DNA of 64,000 bases from CALODL01 sp942492115 (GTDB lineage: Bacteria > Planctomycetota > Phycisphaerae > UBA1845 > CAIVHJ01), in NCBI GenBank assembly GCA_942492115.1, contig CALODL010000013.1:62001-126000 (forward strand). The letters are read 5' to 3'. The position numbers and the translations under genes were made by a program. Below, piece by piece: positions 37,101 to 45,200 of this stretch. Positions within the stretch are counted from its first letter, which is position 1; each line of letters starts with the position of its first letter. The notes beneath the pieces were generated by a model, which saw nothing but the letters and a program-made list of their open reading frames with translations, had not been told where the DNA came from and did not search any database.

Positions 37101-37174
37101 CAGACAGTGCAGGATTCCGCGGAATCAGGAAGCAACGCCCCCCACACGGCGAGGATCGTCATCGCAACATTCAT
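31076..37174 (-). CDS. Giant exported CotH-kinase / lamin-tail / Cys-rich protein, copy 2
   Basis: The 2032-residue protein starts with a signal peptide (GGGAG eight bases upstream). Order: disulfide-rich repeats (about 35-230), a lamin-tail domain with FINELMYHP (about 232-385), a CotH-type kinase domain (about 505-885), lamin-tail domains near 899, 1060 and 1205, more Cys-rich repeats (1430-1700), two dockerin-like repeats (GVNVTDLVCVLDGF, DVNIVDIVAELDAF; 1802-1862) and a cohesin-like module with LRGYQLALA (1882-2018). CotH hallmarks are RVRGQSSRSYPKNHWKV, NYFIYRD and HPWDEDLSF (D744, D746). CotH proteins are atypical secreted kinases that phosphorylate spore-coat proteins; here the substrate may be the neighbouring matrix proteins. 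Close paralog of the 39229-46293 gene. Confidence 0.85.
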   Translation of the reverse strand: MNVAMTILAVWGALLPDSAESCTVWSASGVARVATAGGGPCTVDGDCDDGSVCTGVESCVDDICTPGTPLDCDDLNPCTDDTCDALTGCANTPNDANPCPDGNACTTEACSAGVCDITDTTPPGDCCDPTDGSLMTIDDLDACTADVCDSMTGQVTHDDIHDPLLECCDMVSGTVTTIDDGNPCTDDVCNGDGSVDHFDNTDPCDDGIVCTETDLCAAGVCSGTPVGGCSGVFINELMYHPADDLELGEFLELYNAGTATVDVSDWFFDGIELVLPPGTSIPAGGYVVVTDDLAAFSTVYGFSADFEYTGQLNNGGETVSLFDGAAALVDQVAYDDVGLWPITPDGEGPSAERIAPLEDGSDPRNWDASAVPTPAAPNSALSATLPPWIAAVDHPIAPPAGSPLTVTATVLDATMVDLHYVIDFGAEVLLTMLDDGLSGDGAAGDGVFGAEIPGQIEQTLVRFRIAATGATGTMTWPRDDDPANYDGTVVADPALVSGIPILYWLMDPADWAAALAHKFTDQLEPAVFYYDGVLFDNCQVRVRGQSSRSYPKNHWKVHLPRGHEFFDAEIVPVPIDQFNLQGNYSDKSFMREQLCYESFKASGSPFNHTQAVRVQRDGAFFGLYTLMQSMDDDYLETNDLDPDGAWYKAFSSCQSGSLNFITGKYQKKTRLYEDHSDLHGFLQNINGLSGTALTDYIFDNVDIPRLANYLATTVVVHNTDFPHKNYFIYRDSEGTGRWTMHPWDEDLSFGRNWQGTVLNDEIWADRDSIDGRPPEVAPSHPLVGEDQHKNWDTRWNRWIDKMYDEPWFLDIYYRRLRTLMDQLLIDGYYEARIDEIAATMAPEAALDPGVWGQYGQAQTLQDATDLMKNDYLDVRRTHLFTTHQIPGEIPPVQSSAPVIVINELMYHPATDADDEFVELYNPSLTESVDLSGWRLEGLGLTLPPGAVILPDDFLLVVRNDVMFRTVYGSGHYVAAEYDGALSNTGEVLRLIDRNGLVVDEVLYDHVFPWPVSTDGTGPSLELIDVTQDNNRVVNWLASLASGGTPGAPNSVAGLGVAIADVHINEVVPVNASTLADEQSEFDPWLEIYNAGATTIELDTLFLTDDFGIIDHWALPSVALCGGERLLVWCDGETTEGAGHANFTLDSLGGVVALFDASGELVDYLNYPALGTDLSYGKLPDGGSGRSTFLAPTPLAANVADSAGVILNEYNAVRADRYLGSDDFGGSTAEDTFFGRIQGNGGNWFELVVTTDHLDVRGWELLWVEQVDSGVLTLSADPLWSDLRRGTIVTFTEQTSVQGGLDTDAGYDPAAGDWWININTFDAQYVTTTTTVPGDGPGNFSVGNDDWQMTIVDASAGVVFGPAGEGVGQADGVNSREVLKLEDDPSAAITPLANYNDGTSSTFGHANLWGGGASIQDYTVLRSVLPAACVTVAECSDGNPCTDDDCAGGFCAYTTNGVACSDGDACTTGDVCSGGVCTGSIVPGCCASDCACDDGDDCTINSCVAGMCQTSPALDGTACSDGDLCTLNDVCASSVCVGTAVDCSGLDEQCVVGVCDAGTGACQTQPANEGLDCADGLFCTTDDVCTNGVCAGGPTDCTVLDSDCTQGVCDEGSTSCVSQAINEGGACDDEVPCTTSDTCAGGVCGGVPVDCSGLDVDCTVGMCDAQTGQCLPQDAPDGSTCSDGDACTLDDACSGGVCVGSAACPAVVGAGARYLAVTPVAGASSLALRIESTTWPCVSAYVDLDGRLVDDPVFQSAAEWGTVFISDEDIVPDSSYQISADVRAEEDPENLSAAIAATTWAWGDADNVDGVNVTDLVCVLDGFRDVFNVCTVAGTDFEGSIDQFVPDGDVNIVDIVAELDAFGGESYPGPTPCTPEPEVMDVAAATVDLELVMAGPSPAGQEFEVDVFARGVTQLRGYQLALAVTGGYEGHVDVVTVRVDEYRRDHVFAGQDMLTAIDAARVRAACALASGSATSKNRRYLATFVVRSSANARGEFVLRVAQDAQLRDDSNQPYNVGRGVERFKIEPPQRIAP

Positions 37175-37189
37175 CCGCCACTCCCTGGA

Positions 37190-39214
37190 CTATGGACAAG
37201 CGGAACACGACCCGCATGTAGATCCCATGCACGACAGGAACACCGCGTAGTCTCCTGTGCCGACACACACCTGGGCGTCATCGTCAAGATTAAAAGCAGC
37301 GCAGGCGTCGCCCGCGTCGTAGCATCCACCAAAGCACGCCATGAATGCAGGGAAGTCGCCGTTGTCGACGGTACCGTCCATCGTGGCGTCCAGTGGGCAC
37401 CACACACAGGCGTCGAGCTCCGCATCACACGTCTCGCACGCATCGGGACAGGGCTCCGCAGCATCGGGCTGACAGATCCCATCCACACACACTTCCAGTC
37501 CGTTGCACAGGATGCCGTCGTTGCACGACTTCCCGGTCCCGGTGCACTCACCATCCACGCACGCGTCATTCTCGGTGCACGCGTCGTTATCATCACACGG
37601 ATTGTCATTGGGCAGGTGCAGAACCTCGCCTGTTCCCGGATTGCACAGATCAGTCGTACACACGTTGCCGTCGTCGATGATCGCGATGTCCCCCGAAGCG
37701 GGGTCACAACACTCGGTAATCGGATCGTATGACGGCAGGTGCGACACGGCCCCCGTCGCTGCATTGCATGCATCAGCAGTGCAGGGATCGCCATCGTCGA
37801 TTGGCGTCAACGACCCGTCAGCGGGTGTACAACACTGGCCGGCCGGCGTGGTGTCCATATGATCGACCGAGCCGTCCGCATTGCACGCATCGTTGGTGCA
37901 GGCGTTGGCATCGTCGATCGGGGTCAAAGCCCCGTCCGCGGGGGCACAGCACTGGCCAGCGGGTGTCGAGTCCACGTGTGACACGCTGCCATCGGGATTG
38001 CACGTGTCCGTCGTGCAGCCATCGCCGTCGTCGATCATCGTCAGATCGCCATTCACGGGATTGCAGCACAAGCCCGCGCCAGTCGAATCGACATGGTCGA
38101 CGGAACCGTCTGCGTTACACGTATCGATGGTACACGCATCGCCGTCATCGATAGGCGTCAGTGTGCCGGTTGCGGGCGAACAACACTGGCCCGCCGGCGT
38201 GGAATCGACATGGTCGACCGAGCCATCCGGATTGCACGTATCGGCCGTGCAGGCGGTGCCATCGTCAATCGGCGTCAAGGCGCCGGTGGCCGGATTGCAA
38301 CACTGCCCGGCAGGGGTTGAATCCACGTGCGCGACCGAACCGTCGGCCTGGCAGGTGTCCGTGGTACAGGCATCTCCATCATCAATGACCGTGAGTGCCC
38401 CGGTCGCCGGTGAGCAGCACTGCCCCGCCGGCGTGGTGTCTACATGGTCAACCGAGCCATCCGGATTGCAGGAATCAGTGGTACAGGCACTGCCATCGTC
38501 GATCACGGTCAGTGCACCATTACCCGGATCACAACACTGTCCGGCCGGCGTATTGTCGGTAAACACGCACGTACTGCCGTCGTGCGAATCAACCGTACAA
38601 GCGTTGTTGTCCTGGCAGACACCCAGGATACAGGGCGGGCCTTCCGTCGAAGGAATGAGCGTGTTCGAGGGGTCGCGCAGCAGTGTGCCGGGCAGGGGGT
38701 CAATGGCAATCGAAAACGCACTGCCGAGCGGCGCGGTCCCTGGCACGGTCACGAAGTACGTCGCCAGATAGCGTGGCGTCGTGACATCGACACTCTCCGG
38801 ATCGAACGGTGCGGACGCTGCGTTCAGATCATCGCAATTGACCACACTGATCAAGCCCGAAGTAATGGCCGGGTCGTTGAACACGAAATCCGGGCGCGCT
38901 TCGTCGATCTCGACCCCGTCGGGGCATAACACGCTGGCGTTGGACGGGCCAGTGAGCAAGGTAATGGAAATCTGTGTCTGATAAGCGCGCAGGTCCGTGA
39001 CATTCTCGACGAACACGTCGACCGCAACCGTGGATCCGGCCGTCGCCGTCTGGCTGGCCAACTGGCAGGATACGACCGGCAACCCGCCGGCCTGTTCGCG
39101 TCCGCGGTTCAACGAACGCTGGGGTTCACGGCCCAGCGTCACCGGCACGAATACGAGGCACATTCCAAGCAGGAATACATGCTGGAGGTGCTGCTTCAAG
39201 ACCGTGTGGTTCAT
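37190..39214 (-). CDS. Exported disulfide-repeat protein with cohesin-like N-terminus and dockerin-like C-terminus
   Basis: The 674-residue protein has a signal peptide (AAGGGTGA upstream), a beta-sandwich module at about 48-190 with LRAYQTQIS and RYLATYF, a divergent relative of the RGYQL module. Eight tandem repeats of 39 residues (about 221-533) follow, each with TPAGQCC, IDDGxACTxDTC and DGSVxHVDS motifs. Three shorter Cys-rich units come next, then a dockerin-like pair at 607-674 (MDGTVDNGDF and a second unit). No enzyme motif is present. It lies between the two CotH paralogs with 14- and 15-base gaps, so it is almost certainly cotranscribed. Likely a stiff disulfide-stapled spacer or scaffold, and a plausible CotH substrate since the repeats contain many Ser/Thr. 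Confidence 0.82.
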   Translation of the reverse strand: MNHTVLKQHLQHVFLLGMCLVFVPVTLGREPQRSLNRGREQAGGLPVVSCQLASQTATAGSTVAVDVFVENVTDLRAYQTQISITLLTGPSNASVLCPDGVEIDEARPDFVFNDPAITSGLISVVNCDDLNAASAPFDPESVDVTTPRYLATYFVTVPGTAPLGSAFSIAIDPLPGTLLRDPSNTLIPSTEGPPCILGVCQDNNACTVDSHDGSTCVFTDNTPAGQCCDPGNGALTVIDDGSACTTDSCNPDGSVDHVDTTPAGQCCSPATGALTVIDDGDACTTDTCQADGSVAHVDSTPAGQCCNPATGALTPIDDGTACTADTCNPDGSVDHVDSTPAGQCCSPATGTLTPIDDGDACTIDTCNADGSVDHVDSTGAGLCCNPVNGDLTMIDDGDGCTTDTCNPDGSVSHVDSTPAGQCCAPADGALTPIDDANACTNDACNADGSVDHMDTTPAGQCCTPADGSLTPIDDGDPCTADACNAATGAVSHLPSYDPITECCDPASGDIAIIDDGNVCTTDLCNPGTGEVLHLPNDNPCDDNDACTENDACVDGECTGTGKSCNDGILCNGLEVCVDGICQPDAAEPCPDACETCDAELDACVWCPLDATMDGTVDNGDFPAFMACFGGCYDAGDACAAFNLDDDAQVCVGTGDYAVFLSCMGSTCGSCSACP
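37619..38555 (-). repeat. Eight tandem coding repeats of 117 bases
   Basis: Each unit encodes 39 residues. Units 1-7 are close copies differing at a few positions and unit 8 is more divergent. The conserved core is CC plus ten to twelve residues plus IDDG plus ACTxDxC. Repeat number is likely to vary between strains and to trouble short-read assembly. Confidence 0.85.
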
Positions 39215-39228
39215 GTCAGTTCACCCTT

Positions 39229-42200
39229 CTATGGACGTACGACGACCTTTGCGCCGGCGCCGTCATCGATGTCAACCTGCAGATTGTATCTGCCGCGCAA
39301 TTGCGTATCTTTCTTAACACTCAACACGAAGACGCCCCGGGCATCTGCCGAGGTGCGGCACGTGAACGTTGCCAGATAACGTGGTTGGCGACCCACGCTG
39401 ACTCCATCGGGAACAGCGCTGACCACCTGGACGTCCCGGGCATTGACGGCCACGACATCGTCCCGGGCGCGAAAGACATAATCCCGTCGGTCCCGCTCGA
39501 TCGTGACATGTGTGATAGCAATGGTCCCGCTTTCTGCCGCGGATGACTGCAGCGCGAGCTGATACCCACGCAGGGTCTCAATTGTACCGATTGCAACCTC
39601 GACTTCGAAGGACTGACCCGGCTCCACCGCCGCCGGCGGCCTCACAATGAGGCGGGCAGGGCCTTGAGCCTCCAGGGGGGGCTCCGGAGCCGGCCCGCAG
39701 GGTGCTGGCCCCGGGTAGGACACACCGCTGAAGGCGTCCAGCTCGGCGACGATATCGACGACGTCGATTTGACCATCGGGATTGAATTGATCAATCGTCC
39801 CTTCGAGATCGACGCCGCTGAGCGCACAGACGTTGAATACATCGCGGAACCCATCGAGCAGGCACACGAGGTCGGTCACGGTTACGCCGTCGACACCATC
39901 GGCGTCGCCCCACGTCCAGGTGGCCCCATCGGCCGGGCCTGACAGATTCTCCTGCTCAGGCCCCCCGCTGACGTCCGCCTCGATGTGATACAGCGATTGT
40001 GGCACGATGTCTTCGCCGCTCACCAGCACGGTGCCCCAATCGTTGGAAGACTGAAATATTGGCGTGGGGCTCAAGGCCCCGTCGGCGTCCACATACTTCG
40101 TCAGGCAAGGGTGGTCAACCGACGTCACGCGTAGAGCCACATGATCCAGGTCGGCAACCGGCGTGACCGCCAGATATCTCGAACCCACGCCTGAAACTGT
40201 CGGCGGATCGGCGGCGATGGCGCCATCGAGGGTCACGATCAAAGAGAAGTCAGTGCTGTTGGCCGTCACGTTGTGTCCCTGAACGGCAATCACGTTGCCA
40301 CTGGCGTTCAACACGTCGCGCCACGTCAACAGGTCGATGACCACGGGTGGATTGGGCGATCCGCTCCCACCCGATGCCTCGTGGTTGCTATCGGCAGGTG
40401 TCGCGTGTTGCGGCGGGTAGCCTGTAATGTTGTCGCGACCGATCTCGACACCGTTGAGGTAGGCGACAAACGCGTCGTCGTAGTCCACGGCCAACGTCAG
40501 GCTGCTCAGTGCGCCGGGATTCGAAACATAGAACGACCGCCGGACATAAATACTGAGGTAGTTGTCCGGCATGTCACCCAGAACCGTCATATCGTCGCCG
40601 TCGCCATAGCCCCACCCGCCCGGACCGCTCAGCCACGCACTGTCATCGAACAACACGTCGGCCCAATCCGCGGGCGGTTCGGTGGTGCCCTTGAAGTAGC
40701 GCCATGTGTCGCCTTCGATGATCGGCAGGACCGCGGCTGTCGGCGCCGGGGTGCAGTCATCGAGGGCGGCAGAACACACGTCACCCGGTGGGCAGGTATT
40801 GTGCCCCACACAGGAGCCCGCGTAGCACACGCCGCCCGGTGCACAGGACAGTCCGGTTGCACACGCCAGCCCCTCGTTTGCCGGTACCGCGTCGCAGATA
40901 TCCGACGCTTCGTTACATGCCCCGACCGTGCACGCGGTATCAGTCGCGGAGCAGTCGGTCGGCGCACCGCCCGTACACACCCCTGCCACGCAGGTTTCCA
41001 TGGACGTGCAGAATAGACCGTCGTCGCAACCCAGCCCTTCATTGGCCGGAGATGGAACACACGCGTCCAAGCCTTCGTCACATGTTCCGAGCGTGCACTG
41101 ACCATCGGCGTTGGAACAGTCCCGAGCGGAACCGCTGAGACACGTGCCCGCCGCACACATGTCGCCGATGGTGCAAAACAGCCCGTCCTCGCAGGGGCCG
41201 TTCTCATTGACATTCTGCTCAACGCACGCGTCGGCATCCTCGTCACACACACCCTGGGTGCACGCGGTGTCCAACGATGTGCAGTCTGTTGCGACGCCCG
41301 CTCCGCACACACCGGCGGTGCAGGTTTCGCCGGTGGTGCAGAACAGACTGTCGTCGCACGTCATGCCCTCGTTGATAATGACTGCTTCACACGCTCCTGT
41401 CGCCGGATTGCATTGACCCATCAGGCAGTCTTCGTCGAGACCCGTGCAATCAACGGCCACACCAGTACACATCCCTGCCGAGCACGTGTCGCCAGCCGTG
41501 CACGCGTCACCATCGTCGCACGGGTCATTGTCCGGTAGAGTCGTATTGTCGCACAGCCCTGAGCTGCAGGTGTCCTGAGTACAGGAGTTGCCATCGTCAC
41601 AGTCGCAATCGAACGAGCAACACCCGGGCTGTACGCTGCCGGTACACACACCGCCGGAGCACACATCGCCCAGGGTGCAGGCATCGCCATCGTCACAACC
41701 GGCGGTATTGGCGACATGCGTGCACACGCTGCCGACGCAATCGTCGTCAGTACACGGATTGCCATCGGCGCACTCGACAGGTGAGACACAAGGCGGTGGT
41801 ACGATGCTGCGCAATGCGGTGAAGTCCTGAACAGTCGCGCCCGCGCTCCACAGATTCGGACTTCCAAACGTGCTCGACGTACCATCGTTGTAGTTGGACA
41901 GCGCGGTAATCGCAGGGCCGGGGTCCTCTTCGAGTTTGAGCACTTCGCGACTGTTGACCCCGCTGGCATCGCCGATGCCCTCGCCGGCCGGACCGAAGAC
42001 CGCCGCCGCGGTATCATCGAGAATCGTGAGCTGCCAATCGTCATTGCCTACCGAGAAATTGCCCGGGCCGTCACCCGGCACATTCGTGACCGTGGTGACA
42101 TACTGCGCGTCGAAACTGTTGATATGGATCCACCAGTCCCGGCTGCTCGGATCATAGCTGGCGTCCGTATCGAGTCCGCCCCCGGCGGTGGTCGATTCCG

Positions 42201-45200
42201 TAAAGGTCAGGATCGTCCCACTGCGCAAATCGCTCCACAATGGATCGTTGCTGACCGTCAGCGTACCCGTGTCGATCTGTTCGACCCACACGAACTGCCA
42301 GTTGCGGATGTCCAGGTGGTCGACAGTCACAACGAGTTCGAACCAGTTTCCACCATTGCCCTGAACACGCCCGAAGAAGGTGTCCTCCGCATCATCACCC
42401 TCGAAGTCATCGGAGCCCAGGTAGCGGTCGGCCCGGACAGCATTGTATTCGTTGAGAATCAGCCCGGCGTTATTGGGCTGGTTCGAGGACAGCGGCGTGG
42501 CCGTCAGGAACGGGCTGCGGAACGACCCACCATCGGGCAGTTTGCCGTAGGACACATCGGCAGCCAAAGCGTCGTAGAGCAGGTAGTCGACCAGTTGGCC
42601 CGCCCCATCGAACAATGCGACCGCGCCCCCGGCCGGGTTGAGCGTGAAGTTGGAATGCAGCGGTCCTTCGCCCACCTCGTTGTCACACCACACAATGAGC
42701 CATTCGCCGCCACACAGCGTGAGGCCTGCCGGAAAGGCCCACTGATCCACGATGCCGAAATCATCACTGAGGAACAGTCCGGTCAGCTCGACAGTCGACG
42801 GCCCGGCATTGTAAATCTCGACCCACGGATCAAAATCCCCCTGCTCGTCGGACAGGCTCGAGTTATTGACGGGCAACACTTCGTTGATATGCAGCGCGGC
42901 CACAGCCGCCACCGTTCCCCCGACGCTGTTGGTCGCTCCCGGCGTGCCCCCGGCCGCAAGACTCGCGGCCCAATTCGAAACGCGGTTGTTGTCTTCACTG
43001 GGATCGATGAGTTCGAGCGAAGGCCCCGTGCCGTCGGCGTCGACCGGCCACGGGAACACGGCGTCGTACAACACCTCGTCGACCACCAGGCCATTGCGGT
43101 CCAGCAGGCGGATGACTTCGCCCGAATTATCCAACGCTCCGTTGTACTCCGCTGCCACGAAATGACCGCTGCCGTAGGTCGCGCGGAACATGACATCGTT
43201 GCGGACGACGAGCAGGTAGTCTTCGGGAAGAATGACCGACCCGCCGGGCAGCGTCAGCCCGACACCGTCGAGGCGCCAGCCTGACACATCCACGGACTCG
43301 AGTGTCGACGGGTTGTACAGTTCTATGAACTCGTCCTCACCGTCGGTCGCCGGATGATACATCAACTCATTGATGACCACGGGCAACCCGGGGGACTGCG
43401 CCGTTGGTATCTCGCCGGGCACCTGATGTGTGCCGAACAAGTGTGTCCGCCGCACCGCGAGATAATCGTCTTTGAGAATATCAATCGCTTCCGTCAGTGT
43501 CTGATCCTGGCCGTACTGCCCCCACGCGGCCGCGTCCAGGCCGGCCTCCGGAGCAATGAGCGCGGCCAACTCATCGATTCTCGATTCGTAATGCCCGTCG
43601 ACAAGCACCTCGTCCATGAGTGAACGTAGCCTGCGGTGGTACATGTCGCGGATGCGCGGCTCCCCATGCACACGATCGATGAAGCGATTCCACAGGTTGT
43701 CCCATTTCCGATGATTGGTGTCGCCGAACAGCGGGTGACTTGGTGACACCAGGGCGTTGGTCGGATGGGGCATGTCGTCGTCGGCCCAGATGCCATCACT
43801 GAGCACACCACCGCCCGCACCGAAATTACGCCCAAAGGTCAGATCCATATCCCATGGATGCATGACCCACCGGGCCGTGCCCGCCGTATCGCGATACATG
43901 AAGTAGTTCTTGGCCGGTTGATCGTTGTTGTGAATGACACAATTGGCCGCCAGGTAGTTGATCATCCCGGGGATATCGACATTGTCGAACAGGTAGTCGG
44001 TCAACGCCGGACCGCTGAGGCTGTTGATCTGTCCCAGAAAGGCATGAAGGTCCGAGTGGTCCTCCTCGAGGCGGGTTTTCTTCTCATACCTGTTGGTAAT
44101 GAAACTCAGCGATCCGGAGCGGCAATCGCTGAACGCTTTGTACCACGCACCGTCAGGATCGATGGCATTGCGTTCGAGGTAGTCATCGTCCATGGACTCT
44201 AGAAAAATGAACAGACCAAAAAACTGGCCGTTCTGTTGAACACGAATGGGGAACGCCAGATTGTACGGTGTCCCGGCATCACGGAATGTCTCGTAAGACA
44301 GGACCTCACGGACATAGCTCTTGTCCGAGTAGCTGCTCTGCATATTGAACTGATCGACGGGAATGGCCAGCAGCGCCGGATCGAAGAAATCGTGGCCCTG
44401 CGGAAACCGCACTTTCCAGTGATTCTTGGGATAACCGCGCGAGCTCTGGCCACGCACGCGCACGCGGATGTTGTCGTACAGCACACCGTTGTAGTACAGC
44501 ACGGCCGGCTCGAGCAGATCGGTGAACTTATGGGCCAACGCCGCAGCAAAGTCGTCCGGATCCATGAGCCAGTGGACGATGGGCAACGCTGATGACAGTG
44601 CCGCATCGAAGACCATCGTGCCGTCGTAGTTGATGGTGTCGTCGTCACGCGGCCAGGTGATCGCGCCGTTGGCGTCGCTGGCCGTCACCCGAAAGCGCAC
44701 GAGGGTCTGGGCCACCTGCCCCGGGATGGTCGCGCCATACACGCCATCGCCGGCCGCCCCGTCACCACTGAGGCCATCGTCGAGCATGGGCACGGTCACC
44801 TCGGAGCCAAAATCGATGACATAGGTCATGTCGACGGTCAGCGCATCTTCGACCGTGGCCGTGATGTCCAGATCGGTTGCCGGCGGCGGATCATCCGGGT
44901 GGGTGACTGCAGAGATCCATGGCGGCAGCACGGTGCTGTCGACACTGTTTCGTGCTCCGGCCGTGTGGCCAGCCACATCATTCGAGGCGTGCCAGTTGCG
45001 TGGATCATCGCCCGCTCCCAAAGGATCGATGCGTTCCAGCGACGGGCCCTCGCCATCGGGCGTGATGGGCCACAACCCGGTGTCCTTATAGATGACCTCA
45101 TCGATGAGCGCAAAACCTGCATCGAACAGCTGCACGATTTCACCGCCGTTGGCCAATTGGCCGCTGTACTCAAAATCAGCTGCGAAGCCGTAGGTCGACG

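Noticed and set aside
37619..38555. CRISPR array
   Set aside because: The repeats are 117 bases, contiguous without unique spacers, imperfect, and lie in frame within a coding sequence.
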